DNA from: Candidatus Eremiobacteraceae bacterium
GTDB taxonomy: Bacteria > Vulcanimicrobiota > Vulcanimicrobiia > Eremiobacterales > Eremiobacteraceae
Assembly (NCBI GenBank): GCA_036511855.1
Contig: DATCBN010000044.1
Span: 58,455 to 122,454 of the forward strand
Length of the DNA: 64,000 bases
Direction: 5' to 3'
The notes beneath the pieces are model-generated. The model searched no databases, was not told the origin of the DNA, and worked only from the letters and a program-made list of their open reading frames with translations. Positions within the stretch are counted from its first letter, which is position 1. Each line of letters begins with the position of its first letter. Position numbers and translations under genes: made by a program. Below are positions 1-7,884 of this stretch, one piece after another.

Positions 1-1
1 G

Positions 2-826
2 CGCCGCTCCACCGGGCCGTCGCCGCATCTCATCTTGATCGGCGTCGCCGATCTCAAAAGATTTCGCGCCATCCTCGATCTCGAACTTCGCCTCGGACAA
101 CCGGCATCGCTCGAGAGACTGGCATTTTATCTGTGCGCTACCGGAATGGCCGATGTCCCTGCGACAAAAGTACTCGACTTCATCGAAGCGGGCGTGGCCG
201 CGTTCTTCTCCGCAAGCGAGTGCGAATTGCGCGCGCTGCCGAACGTGCCCGTGCAGATCGGCCTCGACGGCGAACGCGCGCTTGCCAAGCGTCTCGCTGC
301 AAAATTGTTGGAGACGTGCGCTCAGATCGGGCGCAACGATCGCGCCGCCTTGGCTTTCCTCGCCGAGATCGGATGTACGCTGTTCTTGCGAGCAACCTGG
401 CGCAACCGCACGTCTGGCCGCGGTCCGGTGCCTCGCATCGTCACAGATGTGATGCTCGATCCGGAGAGCCTCTACATCTCACCCATGAGCGCCGGGAGGC
501 CGCTAAAATCGACGGCCGCTGAGAGGCTCTTGCCTCCGGCCATGAATATCGCGCACGTGATAGCCGAGCTGCGCCAATCGCTGTTGTTCCGCGCCGCCGA
601 TATCATCGCCGCCGCTTCGGATTCCGCGACGGTCGCCGATCGCGTTTGCCCGGGTTTGGCAGGGCCTCAGGCGCCGACGCTCTTGCAGACGCTCGTGCCG
701 CTCCTCGCCGCGGCTTTCGCGCGCATGCGCGCGAGCGGACGGCCGCATATGTGCGAACGCATCGCAAAATCGGCGTGGTCCGAGCCGGAAGCCATGCGCC
801 AAGCGCTGTTGACCCACTGGTCGTAA
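2..826 (+). CDS. Hypothetical protein, 5'-truncated by window edge
   Basis: The reading frame is open from the first bases of the window, so the true start is probably outside; the first possible start inside is TTG at 35 (263 residues from there). The product is mostly helical, rich in Ala, Leu and Arg, and shows no signal peptide, membrane segment or motif that I recognise. Codon use and GC-rich third positions match neighbouring genes, which supports it as a real gene. It ends about 40 bp before a palindromic repeat that separates it from the convergent acetyltransferase gene. Function unknown. Confidence 0.6.
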   Translation, partial: RRSTGPSPHLILIGVADLKRFRAILDLELRLGQPASLERLAFYLCATGMADVPATKVLDFIEAGVAAFFSASECELRALPNVPVQIGLDGERALAKRLAAKLLETCAQIGRNDRAALAFLAEIGCTLFLRATWRNRTSGRGPVPRIVTDVMLDPESLYISPMSAGRPLKSTAAERLLPPAMNIAHVIAELRQSLLFRAADIIAAASDSATVADRVCPGLAGPQAPTLLQTLVPLLAAAFARMRASGRPHMCERIAKSAWSEPEAMRQALLTHWS

Positions 827-864
827 CCTGACCCGATTATTCGATTGTGATAGGACGGCAAGCC

Positions 865-936
865 GTACTAGGGTGAGCAGCGCTCACCCATTTTTTGGGC
901 AAGCGATGCTTGTCCTAGTACAGGTCACCCTCCTAC
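865..936. repeat. REPIN-like palindromic repeat, two hairpins plus a half copy
   Basis: GTACTA leads into a GGGTGAGC..GCTCACCC hairpin (871-889). A T-run follows, then an inverted GGGCAAGC-type hairpin (897-915, one mismatch) closed by TAGTAC. A remnant of GTAGGAGGGTGACC in inverse orientation follows at 923-936. It lies in a 116-bp gap between convergent genes and with its T-run could end transcription in both directions. Confidence 0.85.
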
Positions 937-942
937 GGCGAA

Positions 943-1236
943 TCATTGGTCGAGGACGAAGATGAGCTCTTCAGTCGTTGGGGTGCCGGCACGTTTGAAG
1001 CCGCATTTTTCCAATACGCGAATGGAACCCATGTTGTCTTTCCCAGCGCGCGCATAGATCGGCCGCTCCTTCACCTCAAGTAGATACTCCGCGAGCGCTT
1101 TCGTGGCGATGCCTTTTCCCCAATGCCGCTTGTCAATCCAATAGCTGATTTCAGCATAGCCGAAGCGCTGAAAGCTCGAAATGCATCCGACCACTTCTCC
1201 GTCAACGACGATGCGTCGTTTTTCGATCGTAGTCAT
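943..1236 (-). CDS. Short GNAT-family N-acetyltransferase
   Basis: The 97-residue product carries the acetyl-CoA binding signature of GNAT enzymes (HWGKGIATKAL, about residues 38-48) and the typical later segment in which an Asn-containing helix precedes a 'EKCGFKRAG' strand. Full GNAT domains are usually 140-170 residues, so the N-terminal strand and helices are missing or much reduced. Its ATG overlaps the TGA of rimP by 4 bp (ATGA), implying translational coupling and making the short start real rather than an annotation artefact. Substrate cannot be inferred. It is the last gene of the pxpBCA-rimP run. Confidence 0.75.
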   Translation of the reverse strand: MTTIEKRRIVVDGEVVGCISSFQRFGYAEISYWIDKRHWGKGIATKALAEYLLEVKERPIYARAGKDNMGSIRVLEKCGFKRAGTPTTEELIFVLDQ

Positions 1237-1724
1237 TTTCTCTTGAAGTCTGCACTCGCATCGTAGATCAGGTTAGCGCGCTTGATCGCCGCGAGCGGCA
1301 CCGGCGTGGCTCCGGCATGCGGATCATCGATGACGACCGCGATCTCATCGGCGGTCACGATGGGTCCGCTGAACTCCACACGGTTCCCTACGGGCTGCGA
1401 GGTCACGATCTTCGCCTTGCGGCCGGCAAAGCGGCGGAAATGTGATGCGGTGAAAAGCGGCCTGTCCAATCCGGCCGACGCCACCTCGAGATCGTAATCC
1501 GGTGCCGGGTCTGACAGCGCGTCGATGCGCATCGCGATGGACTTGCTCACCGCTTCGCAGAGCTCGGTCGACACGCCGCCCTCGCGGTCGAGCATGATTC
1601 GAAGTGAATAGCCGCCGCGCTCGCGCACGACGAGCCGCCTCACGAGCTCGACGCCTGCGAAGTCCGCGACGACGATCTCGACGATGGTCTCGATGCGTTG
1701 ACGGTCGTCTCGCATAACGTTCAC
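1233..1724 (-). CDS. rimP: Ribosome maturation factor RimP
   Basis: RimP binds the 30S subunit and aids its assembly. The 163-residue length is normal, and the family signatures are present: a 'LRIMLDREGGVS' strand, a 'CEAVSKSIA' helix, then 'YDLEVASAGLDRPL' and a C-terminal SH3-like domain. The start is GTG at 1724, preceded by GGAGG at about 6 nt; an in-frame ATG lies three codons in. RimP normally heads the nusA-infB operon. Here it sits 15 bp downstream of pxpA and is coupled to an acetyltransferase gene, an unusual context. It could be a second copy or a relocated sole copy. Confidence 0.85.
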   Translation of the reverse strand: MNVMRDDRQRIETIVEIVVADFAGVELVRRLVVRERGGYSLRIMLDREGGVSTELCEAVSKSIAMRIDALSDPAPDYDLEVASAGLDRPLFTASHFRRFAGRKAKIVTSQPVGNRVEFSGPIVTADEIAVVIDDPHAGATPVPLAAIKRANLIYDASADFKRK

Positions 1725-1739
1725 GTTCGTCCTCCAGCC

Positions 1740-2468
1740 TCACAGCTTCGCGATGCGGATCACAGCGTCGCCAAGCGCCGCGCGGACCGCGCGGGCGATG
1801 GGCACCGCCGCCTCCGTGTCGCCGTGGATGCATAGCGTGTCGATGTCGCCGCGCTGCGCGAGCCGGACGGCCTGCCGTGCGGCAAGCTCCGGGTCGTCGA
1901 ACACCGCGCCGGGCAATGCGCGGGCGCGTAAAGTGCCATCGGTCTCGTACGCTCGATCGCAGAACCCCTCAGCCGCCACTTGCAAACCGGCGGCGCGCCC
2001 TGCATCGAGCAGCAGCGATCCGGCCAGGCCCACCAGCACGAGCGAAGCATTGAACGTCGCCACAGCGCCGGCGACCGCGGTCGCTATAGACCAGTCGACG
2101 GCAGCATCGTTGTACAGCGCTCCGTGCGGCTTCACATGTCTTAATGATACGTCGCACGTATTCGCAATTTCGCGAAATGCGGTCAACTGACCGATCAGTG
2201 CGGCAGCTGCGTCGCCAGGTGATTGCGCGCGCGACCGGCGGCCGAAGTTCGCGCGGTCCGCGTACGACGGATGCGCTCCGACCGATACGCCTCGCGCGGC
2301 CGCCGCGAGAACCGTGGCTTCCATTGACGCCGCGTCGCCGGCGTGGCCGCCGCACGCGACGTTGGCGGAAGTGACGAGCGCGAGCAACTCCTCGTCGGAG
2401 GCGCGGCCCCTCGGGCCAGGCAGCTCGCCCATATCGCAATTGAGATCGATGTGCGACGCCGGCTTCAT
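1740..2468 (-). CDS. pxpA: 5-oxoprolinase subunit A (LamB/YcsF family)
   Basis: PxpA works with PxpB and PxpC to hydrolyse 5-oxoproline (pyroglutamate) to glutamate using ATP, in the cytoplasm. The N-terminus has the family hallmark DLNCDMGE (residues 8-15). Further in are 'SANVACGGHAGD' and 'RHVKPHGALYN', which line the active site, and a late 'CIHGDT' motif. The 242-residue length is normal for the family. Its ATG overlaps the stop of pxpC by 4 bp, so the three subunits form one coupled operon in the order B-C-A. Confidence 0.93.
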   Translation of the reverse strand: MKPASHIDLNCDMGELPGPRGRASDEELLALVTSANVACGGHAGDAASMEATVLAAAARGVSVGAHPSYADRANFGRRSRAQSPGDAAAALIGQLTAFREIANTCDVSLRHVKPHGALYNDAAVDWSIATAVAGAVATFNASLVLVGLAGSLLLDAGRAAGLQVAAEGFCDRAYETDGTLRARALPGAVFDDPELAARQAVRLAQRGDIDTLCIHGDTEAAVPIARAVRAALGDAVIRIAKL

Positions 2469-3487
2469 CCCTCGACTCCTTCGAAAAAACCCTGCGTCAG
2501 GCGCTCCGCAAAGCCGTTGTCGCGCACGGTCGAGGCTTGCGGACCGGCGCCGGTTCCGGATAGCGAGCTGACCCGCTCTGCCAACGCCGCCTCAGACTCT
2601 TCTACGCTGACCATCTCGAAGCGCACCCGCGCGCCGGGCCGCAGCTGCGCGACAATGGGCAGATCGGCGTAGATGACGCACGCGGCGACGGCGTAGCCGC
2701 CTGTCGTCTGGTGCTCGACGAGCAGCACCATCGGAGCTCCGTCGCTTGCGATCTGCACGCAGCCAGCCGTCACGCCGAACGAAACGATGTCCGACGGCGC
2801 GCCGGCCGACCCGTCGCGTCCGCCGTCCAGCATCATCGCCTGGCGGGATGAACGTGCGCTGACCGTATACGTGTTGGAAAGCAGCGACGGCGTGAGGCGG
2901 CCGTCAAGTCCGGGCAACACCCGCAGCAATGCGTCGGTCGGCAGTCGCAGACTCGGGAGCCGTCGCCCCACAAGCGAAGCGGTCCGCTTCGCGTCGGGGC
3001 CAAGTTCGAACTCGTCGCCTCGCTCGAGAATGCGGCCGCCGAATCCGGAAGTCACGTCGGTGCTCGAACTTCCGAACACCTCGGGCACGCGCAAGCCGCC
3101 GTCTAACGCGATGTAGGACCTCAACCCTCGCCGCGCCGCTCCGACCACGATCAAGCTGCCCGCCGGCGCGGCGTGCGCCACCCAGGGCTCGCAGACGCGC
3201 TCGCCGATCGCGAGCGGCGCATCCGCCCCGCTCACCGCCACGATGGCATCGGACGAAATCTTCAACGTCGTGCCGGAAAGAGTCGTCTCGATCAGCGCTC
3301 GGCCGTCGTCATTGCCAACGAGCCTGTTGGCGGCGCGCGCCGAATACCAATCCGCAGCACCGCACGGCGACACGCCCATCCAGCCTGCGCCGCGACGGCC
3401 AAGATCCTGCACGCACGTGAGCATGCCGGCTTCGATAGCGCGCACCGTGCGGCGCGAGGTGAGCCCGTTCTCCACCTTGTTCTTCAC
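2465..3487 (-). CDS. pxpC: 5-oxoprolinase subunit C (biotin-dependent carboxyltransferase family)
   Basis: This is the allophanate-hydrolase-subunit-2-like component of the PxpABC complex. 'VQDLGRRGAGWMGVSPCGAADWYSARAANRLVGN' is the characteristic N-terminal region (quoted here in part: VQDLGRRG, GVSPCGAAD, ANRLVGN). The later 'HQTTGGYAVAACVIYADLP' region matches the family end. I chose the GTG at 3487, giving 340 residues, because it overlaps the pxpB stop as GTGA. The open frame continues further upstream but that part runs antiparallel to no known domain and lies inside pxpB. Confidence 0.9.
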   Translation of the reverse strand: MKNKVENGLTSRRTVRAIEAGMLTCVQDLGRRGAGWMGVSPCGAADWYSARAANRLVGNDDGRALIETTLSGTTLKISSDAIVAVSGADAPLAIGERVCEPWVAHAAPAGSLIVVGAARRGLRSYIALDGGLRVPEVFGSSSTDVTSGFGGRILERGDEFELGPDAKRTASLVGRRLPSLRLPTDALLRVLPGLDGRLTPSLLSNTYTVSARSSRQAMMLDGGRDGSAGAPSDIVSFGVTAGCVQIASDGAPMVLLVEHQTTGGYAVAACVIYADLPIVAQLRPGARVRFEMVSVEESEAALAERVSSLSGTGAGPQASTVRDNGFAERLTQGFFEGVEG

Positions 3488-4188
3488 GCGATGTCCGCGA
3501 TCGCATCGGCGAGCCGGTCTCTCGGCTCGAAAATAACGGTGTCGCCGGGGCGCATCAGCGCGGCCGGATCGCGCTCGGGATCGAAGAGCGTGGCGGCAGT
3601 GAGCCCCAGGAGCCGCCAGCCGCCGCTTGCAGTTCGCGGATAGACGCCGCACTGTCCGGCAGCGATCGCGACGCTGCCGGCAGGCACGCGCGGACGGGGC
3701 GACGTCAAGCGGCGTGCGCCGGCAAACGCTTCAGGCAGACCCAACAAATACGGAAAACCCGCGAGAAAGCCCAAGAACGCGACCCGGTATTCCGGTTGAC
3801 AGATCAAATCGCGCATGCGCCTCTCGCGCATGCCGAGGTCGTGCGCCGTCTGTTCGAAGTCGATGCCGTTTTGGCCGCCGAAACAAACGCCGAGCGTGAT
3901 GCGTCGCGCGCGCGGCTGCCGGATTTCCTCCGGTGGCGAAAAATCGATCGCGACCTGGTTCACGGCCTCGCTGACGAGCATTAGTTGCCGCGCCGGCGAA
4001 GTCGTCAACGGATCGAATCGCACGAACACCGACCTATACGCCGGCACCACGTCGTGTGCCGCGCTTCCAAGTGCTAAGCGCAATGAGCCGGCTAGCTCCA
4101 TCGCCTTCACCGCGAGGTCTGCGTTGTCGCCGTCGCCGAGGTCGACCAAGACTCCCAAGTCCCCCAGCGGTCTGAACGAAGTTGTCAT
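3484..4188 (-). CDS. pxpB: 5-oxoprolinase subunit B (KipI-like)
   Basis: This is the allophanate-hydrolase-subunit-1-like component. The signature 'GFLAGFPYLLGLP' followed by 'PRPRVPAGSVAIA' and 'GVYP' is clear in the second half, as is 'VCFGG..G.D' before it. I chose ATG 4188 (234 residues, the family's usual size); the frame is open to ATG 4305, which would add 39 residues with no family counterpart. It heads the coupled operon pxpB-pxpC-pxpA. No clear promoter or strong ribosome binding site is visible before the chosen start. Confidence 0.88.
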   Translation of the reverse strand: MTTSFRPLGDLGVLVDLGDGDNADLAVKAMELAGSLRLALGSAAHDVVPAYRSVFVRFDPLTTSPARQLMLVSEAVNQVAIDFSPPEEIRQPRARRITLGVCFGGQNGIDFEQTAHDLGMRERRMRDLICQPEYRVAFLGFLAGFPYLLGLPEAFAGARRLTSPRPRVPAGSVAIAAGQCGVYPRTASGGWRLLGLTAATLFDPERDPAALMRPGDTVIFEPRDRLADAIADIA

Positions 4189-4348
4189 CACGATGCGCAG
4201 CGTTTCGCCCAGCGGCACCATACTTCCTAACGCATCGGCCGCGCGGCGCATGACCGTCCGTTCAATGCGCAATGGCCGGCGCCAAGTAATTACGCTCACC
4301 CGCACCGAACCGCGTCGGCGTCACAATATCGCGAAAGGTTGATGAGCC

Positions 4349-6136
4349 TTGGCCGACTTCCACTTTTCCCCACGCCCAAACCGCGCGGCTGAAATCCGCT
4401 GGCGCGAGTGGGGCGAAGCGCCGTTCGCCGAATCGGCGGAGGAAGCCAAGCCGGTTCTTCTCGCCATTTCCGCTGTGTGGTGCCATTGGTGCCATGTGAT
4501 GGACGAAACCACGTACTCGACCGACGCCGTGATCGATCTGATCAACGAGCGATTCGTCCCGGTCCGCGTCGACAACGACCGTCGCCCAGATGTGAATGCC
4601 CGCTACAATATGGGCGGTTGGCCGACGACCGCGATACTCACCGCCGACGGTGAAATCGTGCATGGCGGAACATATATCCCACCCGACGCGATGCATCGGC
4701 TGTTGAGCCAAATCGAGCGCTTTTTCGCCGAGCCCGACAACCGTCTCGAACTCGCCGAACGCGTCGCCGAGGTCAGAGCGGAACGAGCGCGCCGCCCAAA
4801 GACCGTGGACTCTGGTCCGATCGACCGCAACACCCCCGCTCTCGTCTTCTCAATGCTGGACGAACATTTCGACGCGGACTATGGCGGCTTTGGAAACGAA
4901 CAAAAGTTCCCGCAGACCGGCACGCTTCATTTCTTGCTCGATTGGTGGTCGCGGACGCGCGACGAGCGCGCCGAAACCATCGTTGTGAAAACACTGCGCG
5001 GCATGGCCGGCGCCGGCATGTACGACCACGTCGAGGGTGGGTTCTACCGATATTCCACCACGCGCGACTACAGCGTGCCGCACTTCGAGAAGATGCTCGA
5101 GGATCTCGGCGGACTTCTGCTCGCGTGCGCGCGCGCCGGCGCGGCGTTCGGTCAAGCGGATCTCAGCAGCCTCGCGATCGATGTCAGACGTTATCTCGAC
5201 GAACACCTATGGCAATCGAAGTTCGGCGCCTACGGCGGCAGCCAGGATGCCGACGAGATCTACTATTCGCTCGATGCGGCCGGAAGGTCTGGACTTGTCG
5301 CGCCGTACGTCGATCCTACGATCTATACGTCCTGGAACGCGGAAACCGCGCGAGCGCTGCTGCTTTCGGGACCGCTTCTAGTCCCGTTCGGCGCTGACGC
5401 GGCCGAATGGCGCAGTCGCGGATTGACCGTCTTGGAGTCGTTGTGGTCGAATCTGCTTCAAGACGGACTCATGTGCCGTTACTTCGACGGCCGCGGCCAC
5501 CTTCGGGGCTTGCTCGGCGATCAGGTCTGGTCCGCCTCCGCCGCGCTGGCCGCGCACGCGGTCACCGGTGAGTCGATCTGGCTTGAACGCGCCGTTGACA
5601 TAATAACGGCATCTGACGAGCTCTTCGATCCCGAAGAAGGCGGTTACCGCGATCGGCCCCCTGGAGGGCGCGAGCCCGGACGTCTATCCAGCGCCGCAAT
5701 TCCATTCAATGATAACTCCCTCATGGCGCAGACGTTGATCGCGCTTGCCGCCGTGACCGGTGAAGAGAAATGGGACCAGCGCGCTCGCGCGGTGCTCGGT
5801 CGGTTTCGCGAAGAGTACCGCCGGTACGAGGTTTTCGCCGCCGGCTATGGCTCGGCCGCGCTTGACGCGTTGGATCCGCCCGACAACGTGATCATCGTCG
5901 GCACTCCCGCGGGCACGACGGGGCTGCGCGAAGCGGCGCTGCGCATCACCGCGCCCGCTCTGCGCATCAATTCCATCAATCCTTCGATCGCGTCCGATGC
6001 CGCCCGGCTCGAACGGCTTGGATACGTCCCGTCTACGGACGGTGCAGCAGTCGCCTACATTTGCAGAGAGAAGTCGTGCTACGCGCGCACGTCCGACGCT
6101 GCCGCATTCAACGACGCTTTAGCTTCACGCCGATAA
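4349..6136 (+). CDS. DUF255 thioredoxin-domain protein (YyaL/SPATA20-like)
   Basis: The N-terminal thioredoxin-like domain has the active-site sequence WCHWCHVM (residues 44-51), the hallmark of the DUF255 family. A long alpha/alpha-barrel part follows, like N-acylglucosamine epimerase/glycosyl hydrolase folds (for example 'FSMLDEHFDADYGGFG.EQKFPQ', 'HFEKMLEDL', 'GSQDADE'). At 595 residues it is shorter than typical members (about 650-690); the usual N-terminal 'SPYLLQHA' stretch is abbreviated to 'FSPRPNRAAEIRW'. Start is TTG at 4349, with GAAAGG about 11 nt upstream. Probably cytoplasmic; the biochemical role of the family is unsettled. Its 3' end overlaps the convergent gene by 29 bp. Confidence 0.9.
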   Translation: MADFHFSPRPNRAAEIRWREWGEAPFAESAEEAKPVLLAISAVWCHWCHVMDETTYSTDAVIDLINERFVPVRVDNDRRPDVNARYNMGGWPTTAILTADGEIVHGGTYIPPDAMHRLLSQIERFFAEPDNRLELAERVAEVRAERARRPKTVDSGPIDRNTPALVFSMLDEHFDADYGGFGNEQKFPQTGTLHFLLDWWSRTRDERAETIVVKTLRGMAGAGMYDHVEGGFYRYSTTRDYSVPHFEKMLEDLGGLLLACARAGAAFGQADLSSLAIDVRRYLDEHLWQSKFGAYGGSQDADEIYYSLDAAGRSGLVAPYVDPTIYTSWNAETARALLLSGPLLVPFGADAAEWRSRGLTVLESLWSNLLQDGLMCRYFDGRGHLRGLLGDQVWSASAALAAHAVTGESIWLERAVDIITASDELFDPEEGGYRDRPPGGREPGRLSSAAIPFNDNSLMAQTLIALAAVTGEEKWDQRARAVLGRFREEYRRYEVFAAGYGSAALDALDPPDNVIIVGTPAGTTGLREAALRITAPALRINSINPSIASDAARLERLGYVPSTDGAAVAYICREKSCYARTSDAAAFNDALASRR

Positions 6137-6467
6137 GCGTCGAACCCACGATCCCCACGAGTGCGAGCGTCGCCGCGATCACCGCGTACGTGGCGCCCCC
6201 GTAACCGATGACGGCCGCATAGCGTTGCAACGTCACCAATCCCACTGATATCACCACTGCCGCGCGCCAATGCTTGGCATTGAGGTACGCAAGTGTGGCA
6301 GCCGCGCCGAGCAACACGTTGGACAGCAACCCTGATACGGCGTTGGCGCTTGCCCCCTCGGCCAGCCCGGCGCCGATCGCCGACGCGAAGCCGATTGCTG
6401 CCCACATCGCGCTGAGGGATGCAGCGATAAAGCGGCCAAGATTCGGATGCGTCCCAGACGGAGGCAT
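6108..6467 (-). CDS. Small integral membrane protein, unknown
   Basis: A 119-residue product with about three to four hydrophobic helices rich in Ala and Gly and a basic C-terminus (KLKRR). No family recognised. Its last 29 bp overlap the end of the convergent DUF255 gene, so the extreme C-terminus is constrained by both genes. It is kept because the hydrophobic periodicity is protein-like and no competing gene occupies 6137-6467. Confidence 0.5.
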   Translation of the reverse strand: MPPSGTHPNLGRFIAASLSAMWAAIGFASAIGAGLAEGASANAVSGLLSNVLLGAAATLAYLNAKHWRAAVVISVGLVTLQRYAAVIGYGGATYAVIAATLALVGIVGSTLIGVKLKRR

Positions 6468-6615
6468 GGGCCGCTACATTCCGCGATTGAAAGCCAGTCA
6501 CATTTATCAAAGATTTAGTTTCGTCGTCGCGAGGATTATTGACGACCGATGCGAGAATCCCGGTCTCTCGATTAATTTTCGATCGGTGATTCGGTTTCAT
6601 TTTGGAGGCGATGCG

Positions 6616-7230
6616 GTGCTTCAAGAATTGCGCGCAGAACTGTCACTTTCGGATACGCGTCAAGCCATTCGCGATCGCATGCGCGAATTCTCCGATGATG
6701 GAGAGAAGACGCGTAGTCCGCGAGAGAGTGCGGACTTCGCGTGGCGCATCGTGCAAAATGTTTTAGCCGAAGAATTGGCGGAGCTCAATGATGGTCTCGC
6801 CGTCGATTCACAACTCACTGAAACCGACCGTTTGGCATTGCCCGACGGAAGCCAAGCCATCGACGTCGCATATCGCAATCTCAAATTTTCTATCGTGCGA
6901 TCGAAAGATCGACGGACGCTTGCATTGATCGATCCATCCGCCGGACGGCTTCCGATCGAGCGCGTGGGATCGAAGTTGTTCATCGCCGGCGAACCGGTGG
7001 CATCGGCGTTGATCGCTGCGATTGAACGCCTCATTCAAAGAGCGACCGCGGGCGTCTTGAGCGAACCGCCAGTCAACCCGCAATATATGACACTCGAAAT
7101 TTTCACTTCGTCGGCCGCCAAAGTCGAAGCGGCGCTCAATTTGGAGCACGAAAACGGTTTCCGTTTCGTGGAATCCTACAAGAGTAAGAGCTCGCTCAAG
7201 CGAGTCTTCCTCTTCGAACGCATCAGCTAG
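6616..7230 (+). CDS. Hypothetical protein with strong SD and GTG start
   Basis: The product is 204 residues, soluble, with alternating acidic and basic helices and no signal peptide. I set the start at GTG 6616 because GGAGG (6604-6608) lies 7 nt upstream. The frame stays open further 5', but that part runs through an AT-rich leader and the opposite-strand gene. The AT-rich 6480-6603 stretch probably holds the promoter. The N-terminus begins 'LQELRAELSLSD'. No family recognised. The stop overlaps the convergent DUF1232 gene stop by 4 bp. Confidence 0.6.
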   Translation: MLQELRAELSLSDTRQAIRDRMREFSDDGEKTRSPRESADFAWRIVQNVLAEELAELNDGLAVDSQLTETDRLALPDGSQAIDVAYRNLKFSIVRSKDRRTLALIDPSAGRLPIERVGSKLFIAGEPVASALIAAIERLIQRATAGVLSEPPVNPQYMTLEIFTSSAAKVEAALNLEHENGFRFVESYKSKSSLKRVFLFERIS

Positions 7231-7562
7231 TCCGCCGGCGTCACGTTTTTCACGCCGCGCGCCATCCATGCGCCCGGAATCCGTTGCCCCATGCCGTTCA
7301 GCTCCGCGACCACGGCCGGCGGGCTCACGTTGATGAGGAACTGCGCGAGCATGATCAGCAGCGCGATATCGTCGATCGGCCCGAGCAGCGGGATGTCGGA
7401 AAAGATGTCGAGCGGCGAAATGATGAGCACGGCCGCCGCCGCGCCCCCGATCTTTAACCACGCCGGCACTCGCGGATCGCGGTACAGCCCCAATAGAAGC
7501 TTCGCCATGCGCGGAACGTCTAGCAATATCCGGGCGCGGCTAAATAGACTCACTATGCTCAT
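7227..7562 (-). CDS. DUF1232 (YkvA-like) membrane protein
   Basis: The 111-residue product matches the DUF1232 pattern: 'LYRDPRVPAWLKIGGAAAAVLIISPLDIFSDIPLLGPIDDIALL' (core pieces: SPLDIFSDIP, GPIDD). The family consists of small inner-membrane proteins of unknown biochemical role, with a DPLDLIPD-type loop between two helices. It is monocistronic as seen here; its promoter should lie in the 7563-7884 gap. Confidence 0.82.
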   Translation of the reverse strand: MSIVSLFSRARILLDVPRMAKLLLGLYRDPRVPAWLKIGGAAAAVLIISPLDIFSDIPLLGPIDDIALLIMLAQFLINVSPPAVVAELNGMGQRIPGAWMARGVKNVTPAD

Positions 7563-7884
7563 GCTTCAGTATACCCGCTAGAGCGGCGGAAGTTTCAGTC
7601 GAGCGCGACCGGCGAGATCGGATATTCCGCCCATTTGGACAAATGTCGCGGCGCGCATCGCGCCTAACGGCCGCATGGGATTGGGCGGGGGCACCGGCAC
7701 GACGCTCGGTCTTCGGCAGCTCTGCCGCGCGAACCGCCGAATCAATCGGGGGTCGCTGCGGAGGATGCATCCGCGGGCGGCGATCGCTCGACGAGGAGTC
7801 GAAGTCGCGCGCGGTAATATTCAATCCAACATCATAGTGGCTGATGCGTTTGTCTATTGCCATATCGGGACTTTGCGAGGTGCC
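7563..7884. other. Divergent intergenic region, 322 bp, no gene seen
   Basis: This lies between the DUF1232 gene (minus) and the FAD oxidoreductase gene (plus). The oxidoreductase frame is open through 7675-7884 but the translation there is Arg-rich and unlike the family, so I treat it as non-coding. It should contain divergent promoters. I cannot single out a convincing -35/-10 pair; the AT-rich patch at 7817-7840 is the best location for the rightward one. Confidence 0.4.

Noticed and set aside
2465..3652. Longer pxpC start giving 395 residues
   Set aside because: The extra 55 residues are an Arg-rich shadow of pxpB; GTG 3487 overlaps the pxpB stop and starts at the family's usual point.
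7675..7884. In-frame N-terminal extension of the first FAD oxidoreductase
   Set aside because: Arg-rich, unlike the family, and the FAD-binding motif begins properly after ATG 7885 with a ribosome binding site.
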